From contig NZ_CP050296.1 of NCBI RefSeq assembly GCF_014189455.1, forward strand, positions 6,196,001-6,260,000: a stretch of 64,000 bases of DNA, written 5' to 3'. A model generated the notes under the pieces. That model was not told the origin of the DNA. It saw nothing but the letters and a program-made list of their open reading frames with translations, and made no database searches. The translations under genes were made by a program, and so were the position numbers. How positions within the stretch are numbered: the stretch's first letter is position 1; each line of letters opens with the position of its first letter. This stretch comes from Mesorhizobium huakuii. GTDB taxonomy: Bacteria; Pseudomonadota; Alphaproteobacteria; Rhizobiales; Rhizobiaceae. Shown here one piece after another: positions 25,538-34,523 of the stretch.

Positions 25538-26040
25538 CCATCGTAACCCGCAAGCGTGCCGACAAGTTCGCCATCATCCCCAATGCAGTTGCCGAAGACT
25601 ATCGCCTGTCTTTCGAGGCGCGCGGATTGCTGTGCTACTTGCTGGCCAAGCCGAACGATTGGCGCGTAGAGGTTAGCGACATCATGCAATCTGGCGGGAT
25701 TGGCCGCGACAAGGCTTACAGGCTGCTCAAGGAGTTGCGCGAGACCGGCTACATCGAGTTGGTGCAAAAGCGCAATGCGTTCAATCACATCACCGAGCAC
25801 CAGTATGTCGTCTACGATCGCGCGGTGCCCTCCGAATTCCTACTTCCTGAAAAGCCGGAAGTGGATAACCCACTTACTGAAAACACGGAAGTAGGAAAGC
25901 CACTTCCTGAAAACCCGGATGCTGGGAAGCCGGATGCTGGAAAGCCGGATGGAGTACTAAGAACTAAAAGAAACCAAATACCCAAAACCTCCCCCTACCC
26001 CCAGCAGGGGGAACGGAAGGATCTCGATTTGGTGAATTGA
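25534..26040 (+). CDS. Winged-helix phage protein, probably replication-related
   Basis: A 168-residue protein. The N-terminal 90 residues form a clear winged helix of the replication-initiator or MarR-like type: FAIIPNAVAEDYRLSFEARG, LLCYLLAKPNDWRVEVSDI, then GGIGRDKAYRLLKELRETGY. This pattern is common in phage replication proteins (RepO/DnaD-like). The C-terminal third is a hydrophilic linker made of imperfect repeats built on ENPDxGKP. ATG 25534 overlaps the stop of the gene before. No phage polymerase or helicase is seen nearby, so it may recruit the host replisome. Confidence 0.75.
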   Translation: MTIVTRKRADKFAIIPNAVAEDYRLSFEARGLLCYLLAKPNDWRVEVSDIMQSGGIGRDKAYRLLKELRETGYIELVQKRNAFNHITEHQYVVYDRAVPSEFLLPEKPEVDNPLTENTEVGKPLPENPDAGKPDAGKPDGVLRTKRNQIPKTSPYPQQGERKDLDLVN

Positions 26041-26427
26041 AAGCGCTCTGGCCGCCGGCGCACCTACCAAACAACGTCGAGTACGCCGCCAGGCTGTTCG
26101 ACAAGCTGTCCCCCCGCCGACCAGCAACTCGCCATCGACCACGTGTCGGTGTTCCTCCGCGTCCAGAGGCGGCGAAAGCTGGGTTTTACCATGATCCCGT
26201 ACCTCAAGGCCAAAGCGTTCCGAGAGTTCGACGGGGCGCCGACGGTCGATCTCGACGGGGATTTCGTCATCCTGCCCACCAATGACGAATGGTCGATCTG
26301 GATGGCCGAGTATCACCGGACCCACGGCGCCAAGGGCACGCAGTATTTCGCCCGCATCGGCCGCATGGTCGTGAAAACCCGCTGGCCGCCCGGGCATGAG
26401 CACCAGCTATCGATGCAGATCGGATGA
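26037..26427 (+). pseudogene. Hypothetical phage protein, frameshifted at a C6 run
   Basis: The first frame starts at TTG 26037 (overlapping the previous stop) and reads ALWPPAHLPNNVEYAARLFD and KLS. The second frame reads ADQQLAIDHVSVFLRVQRRR, KLGFTMIPYLKAKAFREFDG and so on to 26427. Reducing the six Cs at 26110-26115 to five joins them as KLSPADQQLAIDHV. The product would be about 129 residues. No family is recognised, but its place after the winged-helix protein suggests a replication partner. Either a homopolymer sequencing error or, less likely, a slippage site explains the break. Confidence 0.65.
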
Positions 26428-26861
26428 ACGCCATGGCCAAGAAGCCAACCATCGAAGGTTTCGTCAGCGTCATCGACGGCGTGAAATACGACGACATGGC
26501 CGCCGGCGCCGCCGCTGCTGTCGCAAGCCTAGCAGTCAAACGAAAGCTCGAAGGCCGTGGCGTACCCATGGCCGAGCGCGGCAACGAGGAAATGTTCACC
26601 ATGGCCGAAACCGGCTCCGAGACATCACAGACCGTCGCCGCCGGCCAGCTGCGCGCCCTCATCGAGCGTATCGAGCGCTTGGACGAGGAAAAGAAGACCA
26701 TCGCCGAGGACATCAAGGAAGTTTTCGCCGAGGCGAAGGGCACGGGCTTCGACACCAAGGCCATTCGCACCATCCTGCGCCTCCGCAAGAAGGACCAGGC
26801 CGAGCGGCAGGAGGAGGATGCGATCCTCGATCTCTACATGGCCGCGCTGGGCATGGTCTGA
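26424..26861 (+). CDS. GapR-family (DUF2312) DNA-binding protein
   Basis: A 145-residue protein. The last 75 residues are a clear GapR/DUF2312 domain: [40 protein letters not shown], then [20 protein letters not shown]. In Caulobacter GapR binds overtwisted AT-rich DNA ahead of replication and transcription and helps topoisomerases. The phage copy adds about 70 N-terminal residues ([20 protein letters not shown]). It overlaps both neighbours by ATGA-type overlaps. It may organise phage DNA or help its replication. Confidence 0.9.
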   Translation: MNAMAKKPTIEGFVSVIDGVKYDDMAAGAAAAVASLAVKRKLEGRGVPMAERGNEEMFTMAETGSETSQTVAAGQLRALIERIERLDEEKKTIAEDIKEVFAEAKGTGFDTKAIRTILRLRKKDQAERQEEDAILDLYMAALGMV

Positions 26862-27307
26862 TGGGACGGTTCGAAGCCGAACAGGCCGCGCTGCATTACC
26901 GGTTCACGGTGAAGTGCACCCGCGACCAAAATCGCAAGATCGAGAAGGCGGCAAAGGCGGCCGGCCAGACGCCCACGACATTCGTGCAGCAGCATTTCGC
27001 CTCGCTGTACGCGGAGCCCGAGCCAGAACCCGTCACAGATACCCGTGGCGGCGAGCGCAAGCACGTCAGCGAGAAGGTTCGCGCCGCAATGGTGGCAGAG
27101 ATCGCCTCGCTGGTGGCAGACAGCCCCACGGGCCTCTCTGTCGAGATATCGCTCCGTGAGCTCGGCGAGCGCTGCAACGTGTCCGTCGAGACGGCGAGCC
27201 GCGCCATGGCCGCGCTGGTCGACGCGCAGCGCGTGCTGGTGATCACGCCTGGTGGACCGAACAAGACGGCGGCCTATGGCCTCCCAGGTGAGGCGCAGAA
27301 GCCGTGA
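26861..27307 (+). CDS. Hypothetical phage protein with C-terminal winged helix
   Basis: A 148-residue protein. The N-terminal third resembles a ribbon-helix-helix or mobilisation-type segment (FTVKCTRDQNRKIEKAAKAA, then GQTPTTFVQQHFASLYA). The C-terminal half is a winged helix: ISLRELGERCNVSVETASRA, MAALVDAQRVLVIT, then PNKTAAYGL. It starts at ATG 26861, sharing a base with the previous stop (TGATG). A role in transcription or DNA handling is inferred. Confidence 0.65.
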   Translation: MGRFEAEQAALHYRFTVKCTRDQNRKIEKAAKAAGQTPTTFVQQHFASLYAEPEPEPVTDTRGGERKHVSEKVRAAMVAEIASLVADSPTGLSVEISLRELGERCNVSVETASRAMAALVDAQRVLVITPGGPNKTAAYGLPGEAQKP

Positions 27308-27600
27308 GCACCCGCCATGCCGATAGCGACGTGCTGTGGGGCAAGACACGCTCGGAGTACGCCTTTGAGCACGTGAGGCGCCGCCGCGAGGCAGAGCGCC
27401 GGCGCCGGCAGTCGTTCCGCGCGGCCATGCTTGCTCGTCCTGCAGCGCACATCGCCATCCTGGTGCCGCTCAGGCGCGCCACCGACGATGAATGGCACCT
27501 GCGCATTCGCCGCGGCCGCGACATGCGGGATCTCACCGGCCGGCTGATGGGCGATCCCGTCACCGGCCGATCGGCTTTGGACATGAGGGCTGCACGATGA
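27304..27600 (+). CDS. Hypothetical basic phage protein (98 aa)
   Basis: GTG 27304 overlaps the previous stop as GTGA, and the stop overlaps the next start as ATGA. The product is strongly basic: YAFEHVRRRREAERRRRQSF, then IAILVPLRRATDDEWHLRIR. No family is recognised. Gene order before terS suggests a nucleic-acid-binding accessory role. Confidence 0.6.
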   Translation: MSTRHADSDVLWGKTRSEYAFEHVRRRREAERRRRQSFRAAMLARPAAHIAILVPLRRATDDEWHLRIRRGRDMRDLTGRLMGDPVTGRSALDMRAAR

Positions 27601-27803
27601 GCGTCAGGGATCTGTTGCGAAGGATCTTCTCGTTCGGCGACACAGACGCGGATGCGGATCTCGCGTGGCGTCGGCGCCAGTATGCGCAGCAGTATCTGCT
27701 CGCAGCCGCCGCCGGCGGCCGCAAGTACGACGAGGAGCTCGCCATCGAGGCACACACCGCCGCCGAGTGGACGCATCCGGGCTATCCGAGGCTGAACAAG
27801 TGA
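27597..27803 (+). CDS. Hypothetical small phage protein (68 aa)
   Basis: ATG 27597 overlaps the previous stop as ATGA. The product begins MSVRDLLRRIFSFGDTDADA and ends AAEWTHPGYPRLNK. No family is recognised. It overlaps the next start as GTGA, so it is part of the same coupled early operon. Confidence 0.6.
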   Translation: MSVRDLLRRIFSFGDTDADADLAWRRRQYAQQYLLAAAAGGRKYDEELAIEAHTAAEWTHPGYPRLNK

Positions 27804-28048
27804 CTGCTCTCAGGTATCTCGACATGGACACGTTTCGGCTGGAGCTCACCTCCAAGGTCGATGCATGGCTCGTGGAGATGCTCGACTTCCCCGCTTTCAT
27901 GCGGGACGTGTTCCTCCTGCTCCGTGAAGCGGAGTTCAACGGCCTTGATGAGGATGGGGCGGTCTTTCGCGAGTACATGCTCGTCGCCGCCAAGCTGGAA
28001 GCCAGCTGGCCGGGCTGGTCATCACCAAGTCAGGGAAGGTCACACTAG
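27800..28048 (+). CDS. Hypothetical small phage protein (82 aa)
   Basis: GTG 27800 overlaps the previous stop as GTGA. The product is acidic and helical (FRLELTSKVDAWLVEMLDFP, then VFLLLREAEFNGLDEDGAVF). No family is recognised. It ends directly before the terS start, so it is probably translated in step with packaging genes. Confidence 0.6.
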   Translation: MTALRYLDMDTFRLELTSKVDAWLVEMLDFPAFMRDVFLLLREAEFNGLDEDGAVFREYMLVAAKLEASWPGWSSPSQGRSH

Positions 28049-28681
28049 GTGGTCAAGAAGGCCAAGAAACCGAAGGTTCGGGACCGCAAGAAACCCGTGA
28101 AAAGCGTGTCAACAAAAATGACGCCGCGAACGGAGCTTTTTGTGCTCGAGTTCCTGAAGGATCTGAACGCTGGAAACGCAGCAAAACGTGCGGGTTTCAG
28201 CGAAAATGGTGCGCGACAGGCTGGCCACCGTTTGTTGACAAATGTTGACGTGCAGGCAGCCATTGCCGAGGCGATGGAGAAGCGTGCGAAGTCGATCGAG
28301 ACGGATGCCACCTGGTTGCTCAAGCGCCTCCGTGAGGAAGCCGACGCCGATATCCTGGAATGCTTCGACGAGAAGACGAACACGATCCGGCCGATGAGCG
28401 ATTGGCCGCTGGTCTGGCGGCAAGGGCTGATGGCCCAGCTGGAGATCACCACGCTGTTCGGCGCCGACGAGAACGGCCCTAAGAGCATCGGCACAACGAC
28501 CAAGATCAAGCCGGCCGATCGTCACCAGAAGCTGATGGCGATCGGCAAACACACCAACATTGGCGCGTTTGCCAAGGCGCTGGTGAAGAAGGCCGAGGAC
28601 GATGGCCCCAACCAGTTTTTGCAGGAGGTGTACGGAAACTCGATCCGGCCCGGTGGCGCTGGGGGTGGTAACGTTCACTAA
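28049..28681 (+). CDS. terS: Terminase small subunit
   Basis: A 210-residue protein of the Terminase_2 type. After a basic start, the DNA-binding helices are seen in MTPRTELFVLEFLKDLNAGN, AAKRAGFSENGARQAGHRLL and TNVDVQAAIAEAMEKRAKSI. The last part (KADRHQKLMAIGKHTNIGAF-like PADRHQKLMAIGKHTNIGAF) is typical of small subunits that end in a DxHxKLxAxxxLG motif. It recognises the phage genome for packaging and loads the large subunit. GTG 28049 directly follows the preceding stop. It lies 38 bases before terL. Confidence 0.9.
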   Translation: MVKKAKKPKVRDRKKPVKSVSTKMTPRTELFVLEFLKDLNAGNAAKRAGFSENGARQAGHRLLTNVDVQAAIAEAMEKRAKSIETDATWLLKRLREEADADILECFDEKTNTIRPMSDWPLVWRQGLMAQLEITTLFGADENGPKSIGTTTKIKPADRHQKLMAIGKHTNIGAFAKALVKKAEDDGPNQFLQEVYGNSIRPGGAGGGNVH

Positions 28682-28719
28682 TCTGGAATCGCTCGCCCCG
28701 ATCACCCAGCGAGCATCGC

Positions 28720-30285
28720 ATGTCGACTGCCTACAAACCCATGAAATTGATGACGCTAAGGGAATTTCAGCTTGCGCTGAAAGACCCCTACTGGCGCATC
28801 CGCAACCTGTATTGGGTGTCGGACAAGGAGGGTAAGCCCGTCCTGTTCCGGCCGTGGCCCGAGCAGGAGAAGTTCTACAAGGAAATGTGGTACCGCAACG
28901 TGGTGCCCAAGGCTCGGCAGCGCGGCTTCTCGACGGCCGTGCAGATCATGATGCTCGATGCCGCCATCTTCGTCCCCAACACCGCCTGCGCCGTCATCGC
29001 CCAGGACGAGACCACCGCGCTGCAGATCTTTGAGAAGAAGATCAAGTTCGCCTGGAACCGCCTCCCCGTCTACGTCCGTGAGGTTGTGGCGCCGCTGAAG
29101 TTCAACACCAAGCACGAGCTCGTGATGGAGCACGGCTCCTCGATGCTGGTGTCGACCAGCACGCGCGGCACGACGCTGCAGTATCTGCACGTCTCGGAAT
29201 ACGGGAAGATCTGCGAGAAAGACCCGGTCCACGCCGACGAGATCATGGAAGGCTCACTGCCTTCGGTCGATAGCAGCGGCGTCATCGTCATCGAATCCAC
29301 CGTCGAAACGCCATATGGGCACTTCTCGAACATGGTGCGCGTGGCGGAGAAGCACCAGCAGACCGCCCGGCAGCTGACCAAGCTGGACTACAAGCTGCAT
29401 TTCGCATCGTGGTGGGACGCGCCCGAGTATGAGCTCGACCCGGCGCTTGTGGTGATATCGCCGAAGGATCAAGCCTACTTCTACCGGCTTGAGGCGACGT
29501 TGAAGCGGGACATCAGCCCGGCGAAGCGCGCCTGGTACGTCACGATGCGCGACAGCACGTTCGGCGGCGAAGACGAGAAGATGTTCCGCCAGTATCCCTC
29601 GACGCTGGACGAGGCCTTCTCGGTGTCGTCCGAGGGCCTATGGCTGTCCAAGCAACTGGCCCGGGCCAGGCGCGAGAAGCGCATCAGCAAACTGCCGTTC
29701 CTTCCCGGCATCCCCGTCAACACCTTTTGGGATCTGGGCGTCGACGACGACAACTCCATCTGGTTTCACCAGTTCTACGGCCCGTGGGATCACTGGATCA
29801 ACTACGCCGAGGCGTCAGGCGAGCCCTACAGTTACAGCGTCGGGCAGATGCAAGAGCTGCAGGCGAAGTTCGGCTACGTGTGGGGCACGCACCATCTGCC
29901 TCACGACGGCAACCAGCGCCGGCCGGGAGCGGAATCGCTGAAGACGCCGCAGGACATGCTTGAAGATCTCGGCTTGTCGAACATCGTCATCGTGCCGCGC
30001 ATCGCGGAGACGTCGCTGGGCATCATGCAGCTGCGCGAGGACTTCAACAATTACCGGTTCGACGAGGAGAACTGCGCCGAGGGTTTGAAGCACCTCGACG
30101 GCTTCTCCAAGACGTGGAACGCGCGCATGTCCCTGTGGAACGCTGAGATCGCGAAGAACGGGCACCAGCACGCGGCCGACGCCATCAGGCAGAAGGCCCA
30201 GGTGGCGCATCTGTTGAAGGGTGACGACGAGCCGGCGCCGACCAGGCCGAAGAAGCTGCGCAACCGGAGCGGCATGGCGTCTTAG
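28720..30285 (+). CDS. terL: Terminase large subunit
   Basis: A 521-residue packaging motor. The ATPase domain begins with PWPEQEKFYKEMWYRNVVPK and the adenine/Walker A-like KARQRGFST, then NTACAVIAQDETTALQIFEK and the Walker B-like GVIVIESTVETPYG. The nuclease domain starts at TFWDLGVDDDNSIWFHQFYG, with the first catalytic Asp of the RNase H-like fold. It cuts and pumps DNA into the procapsid through the portal. A 12-bp perfect inverted repeat follows its stop. Confidence 0.92.
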   Translation: MSTAYKPMKLMTLREFQLALKDPYWRIRNLYWVSDKEGKPVLFRPWPEQEKFYKEMWYRNVVPKARQRGFSTAVQIMMLDAAIFVPNTACAVIAQDETTALQIFEKKIKFAWNRLPVYVREVVAPLKFNTKHELVMEHGSSMLVSTSTRGTTLQYLHVSEYGKICEKDPVHADEIMEGSLPSVDSSGVIVIESTVETPYGHFSNMVRVAEKHQQTARQLTKLDYKLHFASWWDAPEYELDPALVVISPKDQAYFYRLEATLKRDISPAKRAWYVTMRDSTFGGEDEKMFRQYPSTLDEAFSVSSEGLWLSKQLARARREKRISKLPFLPGIPVNTFWDLGVDDDNSIWFHQFYGPWDHWINYAEASGEPYSYSVGQMQELQAKFGYVWGTHHLPHDGNQRRPGAESLKTPQDMLEDLGLSNIVIVPRIAETSLGIMQLREDFNNYRFDEENCAEGLKHLDGFSKTWNARMSLWNAEIAKNGHQHAADAIRQKAQVAHLLKGDDEPAPTRPKKLRNRSGMAS

Positions 30286-30286
30286 C

Positions 30287-30330
30287 CACCGTCGACTGAA
30301 AAGCCGTCAACGGTAAACCAGTCGACGGTG
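30287..30330. other. Perfect 12-bp inverted repeat after terL
   Basis: CACCGTCGACTG (30287-30298) and CAGTCGACGGTG (30319-30330) enclose a 20-base loop that can itself form a 4-bp stem (CCGT/ACGG). It starts one base after the terL stop and lacks a T tract, so it may be a processing or pausing site rather than a simple terminator. Confidence 0.5.
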
Positions 30331-30421
30331 CACCGCCCACCGCCGGCGGTTGCCCCAAACAACGAATCATATCTCTGTCTTTCGCACTGGGACCCTCGCC
30401 CCCAACCTGAGAGCATCCAGT

Positions 30422-30853
30422 TTGTACAAAATTCTCGACCTTACTCAACGCGCGTGGACTGCACACCGTGGGGAGCTAACGATTGCTGGCCTATGGGCTG
30501 GCGTCGACGATCGGTACCGCCCTTGCATGGCCATCTGGCGAACAGCCGACGAAGGCTATGATCGGCTCTGGCCGTGCGTCGTTACGCTGGAAGACGCATG
30601 GAAGTGGTCCGAGGAAGTCGGCGACCCGGCCCATTGCGCACGGACGTCGGTGATGTTCTGCGAAATGCTGCGCCTCAACGCCGTCGACCCGCGCGTGCCG
30701 ATCAAGCTGACCATGCTGATCCAAGACTTCATCGGCGACCTGGTCAGCATGCGCCCCTACCAGGCGACGGATAGCGAGATCGTCGCGGACATCGTCATGC
30801 GCGACCGAAACAGCGGTTCCGTCACCGAGGTAGAGGTTCGCGAGGATGTTTGA
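30422..30853 (+). CDS. Hypothetical phage protein between terL and portal (143 aa)
   Basis: TTG 30422 is the likely start (GAGAGC 9 bases before); the frame opens earlier at 30350 but without a ribosome site. The product reads KILDLTQRAWTAHRGELT, RPCMAIWRTADEGYDRLWPC, then VTLEDAWKWSEEVGDPAHCA and ends in an acidic EVEVREDV. It overlaps the portal gene by 8 bases. No family is recognised; conserved position near packaging genes would suit a packaging or head accessory protein. Confidence 0.55.
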   Translation: MYKILDLTQRAWTAHRGELTIAGLWAGVDDRYRPCMAIWRTADEGYDRLWPCVVTLEDAWKWSEEVGDPAHCARTSVMFCEMLRLNAVDPRVPIKLTMLIQDFIGDLVSMRPYQATDSEIVADIVMRDRNSGSVTEVEVREDV

Positions 30854-33209
30854 CGTTGGCGCCACCGATGGCTCGGTTCGGAAACGTCGCTACCAGTCAC
30901 CGATCCCCGCCGACGCCACCGAAGGCAAGCCGGCCAATGGCGGCAGCGAGTATGCCGCCGGCGCCGACGACAGCGGCAAGAAGGGCAAGCCCGTTGCTGC
31001 GCTCGACAGCGAGAAGATGGTGGCATTCCACCATCGCATGCTCGCGCTCTACACCGGCGAGCTCGATCGACAGAACGCGAACCGCATCGAACAGGCCATC
31101 GATGAGGATTTCTACGACAACATCCAGTACACCGAGACGGATGCGCAGACCCTGACGGATCGCGGCCAGATCCCGCTGGTCTACAACGTCATCTCCGCCT
31201 CGATCGATTGGGTGCTTGGCACCGAGAAGCGCGCCCGGGCCGATTTCAAGGTTCTGCCGCGGCGAAAGGCTCAGTCGAAGCCGGCCGAGCGCAAGACGCA
31301 GCTGATGAAGTACCTGTCCGACGTCAATCGGTCGCCCTTCCATCGGTCGCGTGCGTTCGAAGACACCGTCAAGGTGGGCATCGGCTGGCTTGAGGACGGC
31401 GTTCAAGACGAGGACGAGGACGAGCCCCTGTATTCGCGCTACGAAAGCTGGCGCAACATCCTTCACGACAGCGCCGCGACCGAGATGGATCTCAAGGACG
31501 GCCGCTACATTTTCCGATCGAAGTGGGTGGATCTCGACATCGCCTGCGCGATCTTCAAGAAGCGCCGTGCGCTCCTCGAACGGTCCGCCTCCGATTCCGT
31601 CGACTACCAGCAGCTGGACCTGTACGGCGACGAAGCCATGGATCAGCTGGAAATGTCGCTCGAACAGCGCGGCAACTCCACCACATCGGACCGCCTGACA
31701 GGCTACCAGCGCCGGCGCGTGCGCATCACCGAGGCGTGGATCACGATCCCGGGCGATTGCGACAAGATGTCGGGCGGCACCTTCACGGGCGAGATCTACG
31801 ACCCGCAGTCACCTGGTCACAGCGACGAGATCGACAGCGGCGAGGCCACGACCAAGAAAAAGATGGGCAACCGGATGCACGTGGCGATTTTCACGTCTGC
31901 CGGCATGCTCTGGTTCAGTGAATCGCCCTATCGCCACAATCGGTTCCCGTTCACCCCGATTTGGGGCTACAAGCGCGGCCGCGACGGCATGCCTTATGGG
32001 CTTATCCGCCGCCTGCGCGATATCCAGACGGACATCAACAAGCGCGCCTCCAAGGCGCTCTACATCATGTCCACGAACAAGGTCATCATGGATGAGGATG
32101 CGCTGCCGAAGGGCACCAGCATCGATGACTTCCGTGACGAGGTTGCCCGGCCCGATGCCGTCCTGCTCAAGAAGAAGGGCGCGGACATGGATATCAACGT
32201 CGACCGGTCCGATGTGCAGTTCCACATGGATTTCATGTCGCGGTCGATATCGCTGATCCAGTCGGCGAGCGGTGTGACCGATGAGAACATGGGCAGGCAG
32301 ACGAACGCCACGTCCGGTGTCGCGATCGGCAAGCGGCAGGACCAGGGCGCGATGGCTACGGCCAAGCTGTTCGACAACCTGCGCTTCGCCGCCCAGGTGC
32401 AGGGCGAAAAGCAGCTGGCGAACATCGAGCAGTTCGTCAGCGAGAAGAAGGCCTTCCGCATCACCAACATGCGCGGCACGCCAGACTACATCGAGGTCAA
32501 CGATGGGCTGCCCGAGAACGACATCATCCGGTCCAAGGCCGACTATGTGATTTCCGAAGCCGACTGGCGCGCGTCGATGCGCCAGGCCGCAGCTGATGAA
32601 TTGCTCGAGGCGTCGAAGATGTGGCCGCCAGAGGTCACGCTCGTCGTGCTGGATCTGATCGTCGAGAACCTCGACATCCCCAACGTCGACGAGATCGTGA
32701 AGCGTATCCGCACGATGACGGGCCAGAAGGATCCGGACCAAGAGGAGCTGACGCCCGAGCAGCAGCAGCAGGAAGCCGAGATGGCGAAGCAAAAGCAGAT
32801 GCAGGAGGCCGGGATCATGATCCAGCTTCGCGCCGAGCTCGCCAAGGCACTGAAGGACGAGGCGACGGCGCAGCAGATCGTCAGCAAGATCGTCAGCGAC
32901 AAGATCGCGGCGCAGCTGTCGGCGCTTACCACCGCCGCGCAGGCCATTTCGATGCCAGCGACGGTCGACATGGCCGACCACATCCTCGCGGAGGCCGGTT
33001 TCGTGTCGAAGTCCGACGAAGCGCAGCCTGGTCCGCAACCGCAGCCGCAAGGAATGCCCGGGCTCGACCAGCCCGGCGCCCAGCCACCGCCCCAACGCCA
33101 GCCGATCGCCGCTCCGCCAACGGAACCGGCACAGGATGACATGATGGGGCTTGGCGCACCGCCACCACCGACCGCCCAACCACAGCCCGGCGCAATGGCG
33201 CCGGCGTGA
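30846..33209 (+). CDS. Portal protein, P22-like
   Basis: A 787-residue protein, close to the P22 portal length. Typical P22-portal sequences are IPLVYNVISASIDWVLGTEK, RARADFKVLPRRKAQSKPAE and FPFTPIWGYKRGRDGMPYGL, followed by NKRASKALYIMSTNKVI. A long helical part near residues 620-700 (EEAEMAKQKQMQEAG-like) would form the barrel, and the last 70 residues are proline/glutamine-rich. Twelve copies form the DNA channel at one head vertex. It overlaps the gene before by 8 bases and is followed after 23 bases by the scaffold gene. Confidence 0.92.
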   Translation: MFDVGATDGSVRKRRYQSPIPADATEGKPANGGSEYAAGADDSGKKGKPVAALDSEKMVAFHHRMLALYTGELDRQNANRIEQAIDEDFYDNIQYTETDAQTLTDRGQIPLVYNVISASIDWVLGTEKRARADFKVLPRRKAQSKPAERKTQLMKYLSDVNRSPFHRSRAFEDTVKVGIGWLEDGVQDEDEDEPLYSRYESWRNILHDSAATEMDLKDGRYIFRSKWVDLDIACAIFKKRRALLERSASDSVDYQQLDLYGDEAMDQLEMSLEQRGNSTTSDRLTGYQRRRVRITEAWITIPGDCDKMSGGTFTGEIYDPQSPGHSDEIDSGEATTKKKMGNRMHVAIFTSAGMLWFSESPYRHNRFPFTPIWGYKRGRDGMPYGLIRRLRDIQTDINKRASKALYIMSTNKVIMDEDALPKGTSIDDFRDEVARPDAVLLKKKGADMDINVDRSDVQFHMDFMSRSISLIQSASGVTDENMGRQTNATSGVAIGKRQDQGAMATAKLFDNLRFAAQVQGEKQLANIEQFVSEKKAFRITNMRGTPDYIEVNDGLPENDIIRSKADYVISEADWRASMRQAAADELLEASKMWPPEVTLVVLDLIVENLDIPNVDEIVKRIRTMTGQKDPDQEELTPEQQQQEAEMAKQKQMQEAGIMIQLRAELAKALKDEATAQQIVSKIVSDKIAAQLSALTTAAQAISMPATVDMADHILAEAGFVSKSDEAQPGPQPQPQGMPGLDQPGAQPPPQRQPIAAPPTEPAQDDMMGLGAPPPPTAQPQPGAMAPA

Positions 33210-33232
33210 TCTGAACGCCCCAGGAGGAAACC

Positions 33233-34248
33233 ATGGCCCGAGACACCCACACCGAAGCCGAACTGAGTATGCTCACCGACGACGAGCGCGAAGGCCTGCT
33301 CGACGATGACGTTGTCGACGAAGGTGCCGACGAAGAGATCGACGACGAGCTTGTCGCCAACGACGCAGCGACAGCAGCCGCGCCGAGCTCCAGGAACGTG
33401 CCGACGCGCGGATCGCCGCCGGCGACGATCAGAACGCCAAGGATGCGCTGGCCGCACGCCAGCAGATCGCCGCCGACGCCAAAGAAGCGGCCGAGGCGCT
33501 TGCAGCCGAGAATGCTGCCAAGGCACAGGCGCTTGTGGACGCCGCCGGCAAGACCGCAGTGGTTGCGGCGCCCGTTGCGGCCGTAGCGGCTGCGCGGCCG
33601 GTCCAAGCAGCACCGACGTTCCCGCAATACACGGCGCCGGCCGACGCCAAGGCGAAGCTCGACGAGATCGATGCCAAGCTGGCCGCGATCGACCTCAAGT
33701 TCGACGAGGGCGAGCTCACGGCCGTCGAGCGCCGTGCGCAGACGCGTCCGCTTGAGGACAGCCGGGCGGATATCCGGGAAGCCGTCAACCGCGCCACGGT
33801 GTCCAAGGACACGCAGGACACCTATTGGCGCGATACGACGGTCCCCAACTTCCTTGCCGAGCACAAGGAGTACAACCTCGAAACCAATCCGACGCTGTAC
33901 CGGGCGCTCGACCAGCGCGTGCGTGAGCTCCAGACGGCAGCAGCTGCCGAAGGCAAGCACCGCGACCCGAACATTCTGATCAAGGCGCACGAGTCGTTGC
34001 AGAACGATGCGCGCGCGCTGCTTGGCGTGGCACCGCCCAAGCCCGGCAAGCCGACGCCGACACCTGCGAAGCCCGCGCGCGTCATTCCGCCGTCGTTAGC
34101 CCACGTGCCGGCTTCCGAAAACGTCGACATCGAGGAGGGCAACGACTTTGCGTGGCTCGATCGCCTCTCGGAGAACAACACGGAAGCCTTCCAGCAGGCC
34201 TTGTCGAAGCTGTCGGCAGCCGAACAGGAACGCTATTTGGCGCAGTAG
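33233..34248 (+). pseudogene. Scaffold-like phage protein, frameshifted as read
   Basis: ATG 33233 has AGGAGGAAA upstream. The first frame is acidic (DDEREGLLDDDVVDEGADEE) and then turns into nonsense rich in R and P. The neighbouring frame supplies AELQERADARIAAGDDQNAK and a long alanine-rich coiled coil, then TFPQYTAPADAKAKLDEIDA and onwards to 34248. Adding one base near 33380 gives one protein of about 338 residues: acidic start, coiled coil, globular end. Position between portal and capsid and the coiled coil fit a scaffolding protein that guides procapsid assembly. The break is probably a sequencing indel. Confidence 0.7.
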
Positions 34249-34263
34249 CCAGCAGGGGGTTAG

Positions 34264-34494
34264 ATGCTGACTTTAACGGTGAATGTCGGCCAGGCGGTGC
34301 AGATCGGCGAGCACGGCGTGGTCAAGGTGGAAGACAAGACCGGCCGCCGCGTGCGGCTGGTGTTCGCTGGCGACTTCCGCCCGATCACGCTGATAGCCGA
34401 CGGCATCATCCCTGCCCGGTTCACGCTGGGCATCACGGGTGTGGCTCGCCGCATCCATGATCACCAGGAAAGCCCCGTCCAGCAGGTGGCCTAA
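34264..34494 (+). CDS. CsrA-like phage protein
   Basis: A 76-residue protein whose start lines up with CsrA without gaps: MLTLTVNVGQAVQIG against the CsrA pattern ML-LTRRVGE---IG, followed by VVKVEDKTGRRVRLVFAG, like the VxVLxxxGxxVRLGIxA strand. The RNA-contact Arg6 is Val here and the C-terminus is longer, so RNA binding is plausible but unproven. ATG 34264 has AGGGGG upstream. It lies just before the first of four hairpin leaders and the capsid gene. CsrA binds GGA in hairpin loops, which is what those leaders offer. Alternatively it may be a small head protein with a chance likeness. Confidence 0.55.
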   Translation: MLTLTVNVGQAVQIGEHGVVKVEDKTGRRVRLVFAGDFRPITLIADGIIPARFTLGITGVARRIHDHQESPVQQVA

Positions 34495-34523
34495 GCCCCG
34501 TTGCGCCATACGATTATCCATCG

